Shown one piece after another: positions 1 through 6,181 of a DNA stretch of 9,915 nucleotides; within the stretch, counting starts at the first letter, position 1, and each line of letters begins with the position of its first letter. The notes below the pieces were generated by a model that had not been told where the DNA came from, did not search any database, and was given only the letters and a program-made list of their open reading frames with translations. Origin of the DNA: Butyrivibrio sp. GTDB taxonomy: Bacteria; Bacillota_A; Clostridia; Lachnospirales; Lachnospiraceae. The position numbers and the translations under genes are program-made. The DNA lies in contig JAILOW010000013.1 in the NCBI GenBank assembly GCA_024690635.1, positions 1-9,915 on the forward strand, given 5' to 3'.

Positions 1-1307
1 ACAAGATAAGCCTTAGCACCGGACTTCTGCATCTTCTTTACAAGCTCCTCACCGTACTTTGTAGGATGAAGCTCAAGGAATGCCTGTCCGAAGCAAGCTG
101 AGAATGTAGGTGTAGGCTCTGTGATACCTCTCTCAGTTCCGGCAAGCTTTGCTGTGAAACCTGAAAGGAAGTAGTACTGAGTCTGCTCAGGTGTAAGGAT
201 TGATACAGGAGGAAGTACTCCGAACGCATCAGCTGAAAGGAAGATAACGTTCTTAGCATCAGGACCTGCAGAAATCTTGTTAACCTTCTGAACGATGTTA
301 TCGATGTGGTTGATAGGATATGATACACGAGTGTTCTCTGTTACGCTCTTGTCTTCGAAATCGATCTTGCCGCTTCCGTCAACAGTAACGTTCTCAAGAA
401 GAGCATCTCTCTTGATAGCGTTGTAGATATCAGGCTCAGCGTCCTTGTCAAGGCCGATAACCTTAGCATAGCATCCACCCTCGAAGTTGAATACGCCGTT
501 GTCATCCCAGCCGTGCTCGTCATCACCGATGAGGAGACTCTTAGGATCTGTTGAAAGAGTAGTCTTACCTGTTCCGGAAAGTCCGAAGAAGATAGCTGTG
601 TTCTTTCCTTCCATATCTGTGTTAGCTGAGCAGTGCATGGAGGCCATGCCCTTAAGAGGAAGGTAGTAGTTCATCATTGAGAACATACCCTTCTTCATCT
701 CTCCGCCGTACCATGTGTTGATGATAACCTGCTCACGGCTTGTGATGTTGAATGCTACGCAAGTCTCAGAGTTAAGACCAAGTGCCTTGTAGTCATCAAC
801 CTTAGCAAGTGAAGCGTTGTAAACAACGAAGTCAGGCTTGAATGTTGCAAGCTCGTCGTCTGTAGGCTGGATGAACATGTTCTTGATGAAGTGAGCCTGC
901 CAAGCAACCTCTACGATGAAACGAACTGCCATGCGGGAATCCTTGTTAGCACCGCAGAATGCGTCAACAACAAAGAGTCTCTTGTTGCAAAGCTCGTTCT
1001 TTGCGATCTCTTTAACCTTTGCCCATACATCTTCGCTCATGGGATGGTTATCGTTCTTGTACTCTTCTGAAGTCCACCAAACTGTGTCCTTTGAGTTCTC
1101 GTCCATAACGATATATTTATCTTTGGGAGAACGTCCGGTATAGATACCTGTCATAACATTAACTGCACCAAGCTCTGTGTCTACACCTTTCTCATAACCG
1201 GTGAGTTCAGGCTTAAGTTCCTCTTCATAAAGCATCTCGTATGAAGGGTTGTGCACAATCTCAGTAGTACCTGTGATGCCATACTGGGTTAAATCGATGT
1301 TTGCCAT
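1..1307 (-). CDS. pckA: Phosphoenolpyruvate carboxykinase (ATP), C-terminus cut by window edge
   Basis: ATP-dependent PEP carboxykinase interconverts oxaloacetate + ATP and PEP + CO2 + ADP in the cytosol. It serves gluconeogenesis or, in many anaerobes, CO2 fixation from PEP toward succinate. The frame is open from the ATG at 1307 to the window edge, 435 codons of a family of about 530-540, so roughly the last 100 residues are missing. Visible motifs are [10 protein letters not shown] (Lys206, equivalent to E. coli Lys213), MHCSAN (His225, equivalent to His232), the PEPCK P-loop [11 protein letters not shown] at 242-252, and the kinase-2 block [20 protein letters not shown] from about 259 with metal-binding Asp263. 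The conserved Arg lies in NTRVSYP near residue 320. The ATG is preceded by AGAGGT (1315-1320) at 7 nt, and the protein begins [11 protein letters not shown], as homologues do. It is the first gene after a 205-nt spacer with its own promoter. The family call is very secure. Confidence 0.97.
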   Translation of the reverse strand, partial: MANIDLTQYGITGTTEIVHNPSYEMLYEEELKPELTGYEKGVDTELGAVNVMTGIYTGRSPKDKYIVMDENSKDTVWWTSEEYKNDNHPMSEDVWAKVKEIAKNELCNKRLFVVDAFCGANKDSRMAVRFIVEVAWQAHFIKNMFIQPTDDELATFKPDFVVYNASLAKVDDYKALGLNSETCVAFNITSREQVIINTWYGGEMKKGMFSMMNYYLPLKGMASMHCSANTDMEGKNTAIFFGLSGTGKTTLSTDPKSLLIGDDEHGWDDNGVFNFEGGCYAKVIGLDKDAEPDIYNAIKRDALLENVTVDGSGKIDFEDKSVTENTRVSYPINHIDNIVQKVNKISAGPDAKNVIFLSADAFGVLPPVSILTPEQTQYYFLSGFTAKLAGTERGITEPTPTFSACFGQAFLELHPTKYGEELVKKMQKSGAKAYL

Positions 1308-1342
1308 TTGATTGACCTCTTTTCCTTTATTATTTTTTTGCA

Positions 1343-1379
1343 CGAATCCTCCGATATCAATATATATCCGGATAATTCG
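1343..1379 (-). promoter_or_regulatory. Long imperfect hairpin in pckA leader
   Basis: A 37-nt imperfect inverted repeat folds into an outer stem CGAAT/ATTCG, a G-U wobble and one A/G mismatch, then TCCG/CGGA, a bulged G, and ATAT/ATAT closing a 6-nt loop. That makes 13 Watson-Crick pairs in all. It ends about 22 nt before the Shine-Dalgarno site (1315-1320). It is followed by an A-rich tract, not U residues, so it is not a terminator in the transcribed direction. It may modulate mRNA stability or translation or bind a factor. I recognise no known riboswitch class. Confidence 0.4.
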
Positions 1380-1397
1380 CAGATTCACATGAAATTT

Positions 1398-1415
1398 TCG
1401 GCAAACTAGCGCCGA
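1398..1415 (-). other. Hairpin at the predicted 5' end of pckA mRNA
   Basis: On the minus strand TCGGC and GCCGA form a perfect 5-bp stem around an 8-nt loop, starting one or two nucleotides after the predicted transcription start. It is followed by AAAATTTC rather than a U-tract, so it is not a terminator. A stem placed right at a 5' end could slow mRNA decay from that end. That role is inferred from position only. Confidence 0.4.
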
Positions 1416-1422
1416 TACTTCA

Positions 1423-1451
1423 TTTATACTACAAAGTCAAACTTTTAACAA
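1423..1451 (-). promoter_or_regulatory. Candidate sigma-A promoter of pckA
   Basis: On the minus strand, -35 TTGTTA (1446-1451) and -10 TATAAA (1423-1428) are separated by exactly 17 nt. The match is 4/6 and 5/6 to TTGACA/TATAAT in an AT-rich setting. The start point would fall near 1416, giving a leader of about 109 nt before the pckA ATG. It was predicted by eye only. Confidence 0.5.
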
Positions 1452-1512
1452 GATTTTTAGTGCAAAATATTATAAAATATGTGTAAATTGAGCCTGTTTT
1501 AGTAGGTTTTTA

Positions 1513-2364
1513 TCAATCCTCTTTTAAGAGGGCGCTGTAGATTTCCCTCTTACCGACACCCCTGTCCGCAGCCACTTTTTTCATGGCTTCTTTTCTGGGA
1601 ACTCCCGCATCTTCATAGTACTTCATATGATCCTCGATGCTCATGTCCTGCCAGGAAGATCTCTTTTCCTCCTCCTGCTCTTCAAGGCTCTTTCCCTCTA
1701 TGACAAGTACGTACTCGCCTCTTGGCTCATTCTCACTGTAATAGGATATGGCCTGTAAAAGAGTTGTCGGCATGACCTCTTCGAATTTCTTGGTGAGCTC
1801 GCGGCATATGGAAATTCGCCTGTCCCCAAGGATTTCATAAAGATCATCAAGAGCCGCCTTTAAGTGATGAGGAGCCTCGTAGACTATGATGGTCCTGCTC
1901 TCGTCCTTAAGGTCCTCAAGGATCCTTTTTCTGTTCTTTTTATCATCCGATGAAGGAAGAAATCCCTCAAAACAAAATCTTCTGGTGCCAAGTCCCGACA
2001 GTGTCAGGGCTGTTATGCAGGCTGCAGGTCCCGGCAGGGATGTAACGGTAACTCCCGCCTTGTGACATTCCGACACCAGCACTTCTCCGGGGTCCGAAAT
2101 GGCCGGCGTTCCGGCATCAGTGATAAGAGCCACGTTTTTACCTTCAAGCATCTTCTCAATAAGGTACTTTGCCTTGTCATACTTGTTGTACTCGTGGTAA
2201 CTGGTCATTTCAGTATGAATATCAAAATGGTTTAACAGTTTTATGCTGTTTCTGGTATCCTCCGCTGCGATGAGATCCACGCTTTTTAAGGTCTCAAGCA
2301 CTCTGAAGGTCATGTCATCCAGATTTCCTATGGGCGTTGCGCACAGATAAAGCTTTCCTGTCAT
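1513..2364 (-). CDS. rsmI: 16S rRNA (cytidine(1402)-2'-O)-methyltransferase RsmI
   Basis: RsmI uses S-adenosylmethionine to 2'-O-methylate C1402 of 16S rRNA in the P-site decoding region, which tunes start codon selection and decoding fidelity. The 283-aa length is normal for the family. Tetrapyrrole-methylase-fold motifs are plain: ATPIGNLDD (9-17), AEDTRNS (34-40), ITDAGTPAISDPG (81-93), the SAM-binding LPGPAA (110-115) and FEGFLP (132-137). The C-terminal part is the usual small accessory domain. ATG at 2364 has AAAGGA 7 nt upstream, and the preceding methyltransferase gene ends 34 nt away. In B. subtilis the equivalent yabC also closes this cluster. The GIY-YIG gene yazA that normally sits just before it is absent. 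The identification is very secure. Confidence 0.96.
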   Translation of the reverse strand: MTGKLYLCATPIGNLDDMTFRVLETLKSVDLIAAEDTRNSIKLLNHFDIHTEMTSYHEYNKYDKAKYLIEKMLEGKNVALITDAGTPAISDPGEVLVSECHKAGVTVTSLPGPAACITALTLSGLGTRRFCFEGFLPSSDDKKNRKRILEDLKDESRTIIVYEAPHHLKAALDDLYEILGDRRISICRELTKKFEEVMPTTLLQAISYYSENEPRGEYVLVIEGKSLEEQEEEKRSSWQDMSIEDHMKYYEDAGVPRKEAMKKVAADRGVGKREIYSALLKED

Positions 2365-2398
2365 ATCAGGTCCTTTCGCGTTTTATAGCTCCAAATCA

Positions 2399-3139
2399 TC
2401 AGTAGCCGTAGATATCGTAGATCTCCGGGGTGTACTTGCCCGGGCTTTCATAGATGATAAGCGGTTTTTCCACAGTGATCCTGGATTTTCCGCCTCTTGC
2501 TCCCTCTATCAGCACCATGGTGGGCTCTTTGTCCACATAAGGATAAACAAGCTGCATCCTCTTGGGCTCCACCTTGTATTCATGCATGAGCACCATGATC
2601 TCCGCAAGTCTGAAGGGTCTGTGGACCATGTAGAACTTGCCGCCGGATTTAAGGCACTTCGCCGCAGAGCGAACCACATCCTCAAGATCGCACAAAACCT
2701 CGTGTCTGGCGATAGCCTTGGGAGCATCGGGATTCTGAAGCCCGTGGCTGTTTATCATATAAGGAGGATTGCAGGTTACCACGTCAAAAGAGGCAGCGTC
2801 AAAAATTTGCCCTGCCTCCTTAATGTCACCCTGTACAATTTTAACTTTTTCCGTCAGATCATTGAGCTCAACGCTCCGCATAGCCATGTCTGCGCTGTCT
2901 TTTTGGATCTCAAGTCCCACAAGCTCACAGGCCTGTGTCTTGGCCGCCATGAGGATCGGTATGATGCCGGTTCCTGTTCCAAGGTCAAGCACTCTTCCGC
3001 CCTGTGGGCAGGATGCAAATCCCGAAAGAAGCACCGCATCCATCCCGAAACAGAATCTCTCGGGGTCCTGAATTATCTGAAATCCGTTCCTTTGCAGATC
3101 GTCAAGTCTCTCTCCGGGCTTTAGATTAATTGTCCCCAA
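2399..3139 (-). CDS. tRNA1(Val) (adenine(37)-N6)-methyltransferase family protein (YabB/TrmN6-like)
   Basis: This is a SAM-dependent Rossmann-fold N6-adenine methyltransferase, best matched to the YabB/TrmN6 (YfiC) family that methylates A37 in tRNA. Of its 246 residues, LDLGTGTGI (51-59) is the SAM-binding glycine loop, GLEIQ (75-79) gives the ribose-binding acid, and NPPY (124-127) is the catalytic motif of amino-methyltransferases. The N-terminal ERLDDLQRNGFQIIQ segment is typical of the family. The start is TTG at 3139, inside the last codons of ricT (14-nt overlap), with a GGAAGG element about 11 nt upstream. I see no ATG before the conserved ERLDDLQ block, so TTG with translational coupling is the best reading. 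The position between ricT and rsmI matches B. subtilis yabB. The exact tRNA target is inferred from family naming; the methyltransferase call is firm. Confidence 0.9.
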   Translation of the reverse strand: MGTINLKPGERLDDLQRNGFQIIQDPERFCFGMDAVLLSGFASCPQGGRVLDLGTGTGIIPILMAAKTQACELVGLEIQKDSADMAMRSVELNDLTEKVKIVQGDIKEAGQIFDAASFDVVTCNPPYMINSHGLQNPDAPKAIARHEVLCDLEDVVRSAAKCLKSGGKFYMVHRPFRLAEIMVLMHEYKVEPKRMQLVYPYVDKEPTMVLIEGARGGKSRITVEKPLIIYESPGKYTPEIYDIYGY

Positions 3140-4064
3140 GCTTTGACTTACCTTCCTGCTTTTCTATCTTTTCGAGCTTTTCAAGCTCTTTCATCTCAGC
3201 ATCTTCCTGAGCGTTCTTTTTATTGTTATTATTGTTCTTTTTCTTCTGCTTTTTCTTTATGGTCTCAAGTTCCTCGAGTTTGTACTCATGAACCTCTTTT
3301 TCATCATCAACATCAACCAGTATCTTTACTGTCTGTCTGAGGATATTCACGCTGGAAACCTCTCCGCCCAGTCCGTCCTTGGCCACACAGAAATCGCCAA
3401 CTCCGGGCATCTTGCGGTTAAGCTCTTCATAAACCTCCTCTTCGTTTTTAAGACAGCACATAAGTCTTCCGCAAACGCCGGAAATCTTGGTAGGATTCAG
3501 AGAAAGACTCTGCTCCTTGGCCATCTTGATGGATACGGGCACGAAATCAGAAAGATATGAGTGGCAGCAAAGAGGTCTTCCACAGGAGCCGTAGCCACCG
3601 ATTATCTTGGTCTCGTCCCTTACACCGATCTGTCTGAGCTCTATTCTGGTCTTGAATACTGCTGCCAGATCTTTTACCAGTTCTCTGAAATCGATCCTTC
3701 CGTCAGCTGTAAAGTAGAAGAGGATCTTGTTGTTATCAAAGGTATATTCTGCATCAATAAGCTTCATATCAAGGTTGTGCTTCCTGATCTTTTCAAGACA
3801 AACCTTGAAAGCTTCTTTTTCTTTGTCCTTGTTGGATCTTTCCTGCTCATCGTCCTTGGTGCTGGCTGTCCTGAGCACTGTCTTTAAGGGCTTTACCACC
3901 TTGTCGTCTTCTACGTCCATGGGGTCTGACACTACTGTTCCGTACTCCACTCCTCTGGCTGTCTCAACGATTACATGATCGCCTTTTTGGATCATGTACT
4001 TTCCCGGTGAAAAGTAATATATTTTGCCGGCTGTTCTGAATCTCACGCCGATAACTCTTGTCAT
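3126..4064 (-). CDS. ricT: RicT/YaaT, PSP1-domain Fe-S protein (regulatory iron-sulfur complex subunit)
   Basis: In Bacillus, RicT (YaaT) forms a complex with RicA (YmcA) and RicF (YlbF) that carries [4Fe-4S] clusters and directs RNase Y-dependent mRNA processing. It is also annotated as a stage 0 sporulation protein through its effect on the Spo0A phosphorelay. The 312-aa product has a PSP1 core (roughly 60-145) and the diagnostic cysteine pairs GSCGRPLCC (159-167) and GVCGRLMCC (196-204), giving Cys161, 166, 167, 198, 203 and 204 as likely cluster ligands. The last 45 residues are a low-complexity charged tail with a run of five Asn between Lys-rich stretches (about 270-284), then a Glu/Lys helix-like segment. 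The ATG at 4064 overlaps the holB stop as ATGA, implying translational coupling. The ricA and ricF partners are not in the window, as in Bacillus. The family call is very secure. Confidence 0.95.
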   Translation of the reverse strand: MTRVIGVRFRTAGKIYYFSPGKYMIQKGDHVIVETARGVEYGTVVSDPMDVEDDKVVKPLKTVLRTASTKDDEQERSNKDKEKEAFKVCLEKIRKHNLDMKLIDAEYTFDNNKILFYFTADGRIDFRELVKDLAAVFKTRIELRQIGVRDETKIIGGYGSCGRPLCCHSYLSDFVPVSIKMAKEQSLSLNPTKISGVCGRLMCCLKNEEEVYEELNRKMPGVGDFCVAKDGLGGEVSSVNILRQTVKILVDVDDEKEVHEYKLEELETIKKKQKKKNNNNNKKNAQEDAEMKELEKLEKIEKQEGKSKLGDN

Positions 4065-5107
4065 AAATTCTCCTTAATTCCCAAAAGCATCAGCTCAAGG
4101 GACAAATCTGTATTCACATTGGAGTCTATGCGCTTTTTCGCCTGCTCCATGTTTTTTATGATATTGTTGATATTTTCATAGCTGCATCTGTCGGTAACAC
4201 TACTAATATACGATACCTTATCAGTGAAAATCAAGTGCTCCGCCTCTCCCGTAGCCTTGTAAACAAGCATATCCCTAAAGAGGAACAAAAGGATATCCAT
4301 AAATTCCTCAAGCTTGCCAAGATCAATGCCTTTCTTGGCGCTCTTTTCCTGCTCTTCCGATGGCGCCAGCAGTATATGAAGCCTGTCCATCATGTCGTGT
4401 ATCTCAAGATTCTCAAGCTTGGCTATCAGATCCAGCGTTCCGCTTTTTAGCTCTTCAAACTGCTCGTTTGACGCAAGGGCAACGGCCTTTCCCACATTAC
4501 CTCTGGCAAAAGCCGCACAAAGCATTGCCTTGTAGTCCACAACCTTGCACTCTTCCATAAGGTACTTCATGATGGAATCGTCCTTGGCGGGCTTCATGGG
4601 CAGCACTATGCATCTGCTGAGTATTGTAGGGAGAAATGCGTTGATATTGCTGGTGAGTATTATGATGATAATGTAAGAAGGCGGCTCTTCAAGTGTCTTT
4701 AAAAGCGCATTCTGAGCCGCAGGCGTCATCTTTTCACCCTCGGGCATGATGTAGATCTTGTATCTGCTCTCATAGGGCTTAATGATAACGTCATTATTAA
4801 GCTGAAGTCTTATATCATCCACGCCGATAGTGGCGGGTTTTTCATGAGTTATGGTTATGATGTCGGGATGACTTCCGGAAAGGGCCTGTACACAGGAGTG
4901 ACATTCATTGCAGCTCTCGATGAACTCCCCTTTTTCCTGTCTGTTTTCACACTGGAGCGCTCTGGCAAAGATCCTGGCAATATACTCTTTTCCGGAATCC
5001 GCTTCCCCGGAAATGATATATGCATGAGAAACTTTCCCTGTTGTCAGGGCGTTCTGCATGTGTTCCTTCATCTGTTCCTGATCTATGATATCGGCAAAAT
5101 CTGCCAT
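4061..5107 (-). CDS. holB: DNA polymerase III subunit delta' (clamp loader)
   Basis: Delta' is a non-motor AAA+ subunit of the clamp loader that places the beta clamp on primed DNA. Counting from the ATG at 5107 the protein has 348 residues. Key features are HAYIISG (28-34), a P-loop-like GEADSGKE (34-41) in which the usual Thr/Ser is Glu (expected in a subunit that does not hydrolyse ATP), the zinc ligands Cys53, 66, 69 and 72, QNALLKTLEEPP (132-143), and the sensor-1/SRC motif ILSRC (162-166). The frame is open up to 5170, but that start would overlap yaaR by 50 nt and adds 21 residues unlike the family. The ATG at 5107 has a perfect AAGGAG (5113-5118) 5 nt upstream and starts 13 nt after the yaaR stop. 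The neighbours yaaR and ricT match the conserved Firmicute order. Confidence 0.94.
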   Translation of the reverse strand: MADFADIIDQEQMKEHMQNALTTGKVSHAYIISGEADSGKEYIARIFARALQCENRQEKGEFIESCNECHSCVQALSGSHPDIITITHEKPATIGVDDIRLQLNNDVIIKPYESRYKIYIMPEGEKMTPAAQNALLKTLEEPPSYIIIIILTSNINAFLPTILSRCIVLPMKPAKDDSIMKYLMEECKVVDYKAMLCAAFARGNVGKAVALASNEQFEELKSGTLDLIAKLENLEIHDMMDRLHILLAPSEEQEKSAKKGIDLGKLEEFMDILLFLFRDMLVYKATGEAEHLIFTDKVSYISSVTDRCSYENINNIIKNMEQAKKRIDSNVNTDLSLELMLLGIKENL

Positions 5108-5112
5108 TGCTT

Positions 5113-5118
5113 CTCCTT
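5113..5118 (-). promoter_or_regulatory. Shine-Dalgarno site deciding the holB start
   Basis: AAGGAG on the minus strand lies 5 nt before the ATG at 5107, in the short gap after yaaR. The upstream in-frame start at 5170 has no comparable site, so this element favours the shorter delta' protein. Confidence 0.8.
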
Positions 5119-5120
5119 GC

Positions 5121-5561
5121 TCAAGTAAATATGTCCAGCAAAAGACCTTGTATCTGCCCGATCTTTGCAAGAATATTTATATTGCTGCATTCGTCCTTAA
5201 CCAGCTCCTGTGCCAGCTCATCCAGCTCTTTGTCCACCTGTCTGATGATGCCGTACACACGATGTCTTCCTTTTCTGTCCAGGAAGTTTTCTCTGGAAAA
5301 GACATGTGACCTTGTTACTACTTCATTTAAAAAGTCCTTGATCAGTATCCTGTATCTCTGCATATCCTTGATATCGTTGCGCTTGGATATGCGTTCTCCC
5401 TGCTGGACAATGTCCTGCATCATGAGATTCAGGCGCTCTGCAAGATTCGTGTCCTCGAGCTTACTCGTGAGCACGAACTTGAAATCACCGTTTGCTTCCT
5501 GCACCTGCTCCGGCACCGGGGCCTGGGGCGTGGGAGTGACGTTATTTACCTTGATATCCAT
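5121..5561 (-). CDS. yaaR: YaaR family protein (DUF327)
   Basis: This is a 146-aa member of the YaaR/DUF327 family, whose biochemical function is not established as far as I know. It has a disordered, Pro/Gln-rich N-terminus (about 1-25), then a mostly helical body with the family-typical RYRILIKDFLNEVV segment (about 69-82), a FLDRKGRHRVYGIIRQVD stretch (about 92-110) and a C-terminal leucine-rich helix ending LLLDIFT. No transmembrane segment, signal peptide or catalytic motif is visible. ATG at 5561 has GGAGG 5 nt upstream. It lies 24 nt after the kinase gene and 13 nt before holB, its usual partner in Bacillus and clostridia, and that context is what makes the assignment strong. The companion yaaQ gene of Bacillus is not present. 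Confidence 0.9.
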   Translation of the reverse strand: MDIKVNNVTPTPQAPVPEQVQEANGDFKFVLTSKLEDTNLAERLNLMMQDIVQQGERISKRNDIKDMQRYRILIKDFLNEVVTRSHVFSRENFLDRKGRHRVYGIIRQVDKELDELAQELVKDECSNINILAKIGQIQGLLLDIFT

Positions 5562-5585
5562 ACTGTCCTCCGGCTGTCTGCAGCT

Positions 5586-6173
5586 TTAGCTGTTCTTGAT
5601 ATAATCAGTTATCTCTTTGATACAGTCGTCTATCAGCTTGTTATTGTAAAATCTCTTGGTAATGCCTGCCTCTCGTATCTTTTCTTCTGCAAAATCCGCT
5701 TCGTCCGCAAGGAATCTGCGGCACATCTCGTCATATCTGGGACGCTCCTGTTTTTCCTCTCGGTGCATGGCTCTTTCAAGCCTTATTTTGGCATCAACAT
5801 CTATCAGAACGGGCACCACTTTGTCTTTTCCGAAATAATCCCTTACATAACAGTATGATTCAAGCGTGCCTATAACTATATAATCTCCGTCGGAAAGAAC
5901 TATCTGCCCGTCATCTACCGTAAAGTATCTCCAGGGGCCGTAATTGGTATTGTAGGTCCTCTCCTCGATGATGCATCCTGCATCCTTGAGATGTCTGTAT
6001 TCTTCTTCTGTTTTGAAAAAGTACTGAACACCGTTGGTCTCCCCATCCCTCATGGGTCTGGTGGTGTAAGGAACAACCTTTTTAAGGGAAAGCTGAGGGT
6101 CGTTTGTCAGCTTTCTGTAGATCGTATCCTTGCCGGAAGTGCTCTTCCCCATTAAAAGAAATATTTTTCCCAT
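5586..6173 (-). CDS. Divergent guanylate-kinase-like P-loop kinase
   Basis: This 195-aa protein has the guanylate kinase fold signature. It shows P-loop GKSTSGKDT (9-17) and the phosphate-binding block YTTRPMRDGETNGVQYFF (36-53), in which Arg39, Arg42 and Tyr51 correspond to the GMP phosphate ligands, and Glu70 is retained. The guanine-recognition positions differ. The usual YG(S/T) is YGP (78-80), and the segment that normally carries the acidic guanine contacts reads YIVIGTLES (98-106) with no Asp. It probably phosphorylates a nucleotide, but GMP specificity is doubtful, and a housekeeping gmk may exist elsewhere. It occupies the position of tmk in B. subtilis. ATG at 6173 gives the compact MGKIFLLMGKS start 8 nt after the pyk stop. 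A TTG at 6185 (4-nt overlap with pyk) would add four residues. The GAGG at 6190-6193 fits neither start perfectly. Confidence 0.85.
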   Translation of the reverse strand: MGKIFLLMGKSTSGKDTIYRKLTNDPQLSLKKVVPYTTRPMRDGETNGVQYFFKTEEEYRHLKDAGCIIEERTYNTNYGPWRYFTVDDGQIVLSDGDYIVIGTLESYCYVRDYFGKDKVVPVLIDVDAKIRLERAMHREEKQERPRYDEMCRRFLADEADFAEEKIREAGITKRFYNNKLIDDCIKEITDYIKNS

Positions 6174-6181
6174 CCCTTTTA

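Larger units (their letters stand above)
1308..1512 (-). other. pckA upstream region: AT-rich spacer and leader
   Basis: This 205-nt gap between the rsmI stop and the pckA start holds no convincing ORF. It contains a candidate promoter (1423-1451), two hairpins (1398-1415 and 1343-1379), an A-rich tract and the pckA Shine-Dalgarno site. Just downstream of rsmI, on the minus strand, I find only a weak AT-rich inverted repeat without GC pairs near 1460-1480 and no hairpin plus U-tract. A strong intrinsic terminator for the upstream operon is therefore not evident. No obvious cre (CcpA) site was found by eye. Confidence 0.7.

Noticed and set aside
38..526. Two minus-strand frames (38-328 and 341-526) and a plus-strand frame (916-1143) within pckA
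   Set aside because: They lie in other frames of the conserved pckA gene, which is open throughout to the window edge; none shows a domain.
1343..1379. pckA leader hairpin as an intrinsic terminator
   Set aside because: On the transcribed strand the hairpin is followed by A residues, not U, and on the plus strand there is no upstream gene for it to end.
1308..1512. CcpA-binding cre site upstream of pckA
   Set aside because: No stretch matches the cre consensus acceptably by eye.
2582..3124. 180-codon plus-strand open frame opposite the methyltransferase gene
   Set aside because: It is antisense to a gene with clear SAM and NPPY motifs, and its translation has no recognisable domain. It is a codon-usage shadow.
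3220..3260. AT-rich repeat in ricT as a frameshift or microsatellite
   Set aside because: The frame stays open through it and encodes a plausible Lys/Asn linker; there is no sign of a broken gene.
5108..5170. Longer holB with start at 5170
   Set aside because: It would overlap yaaR by 50 nt and lacks the strong ribosome site that precedes the ATG at 5107; the extra residues do not look like the family.
5107..5589. 160-codon plus-strand frame opposite yaaR
   Set aside because: It covers the complement of yaaR almost exactly; its Ser/Leu/Cys-rich translation is typical of an antisense shadow.
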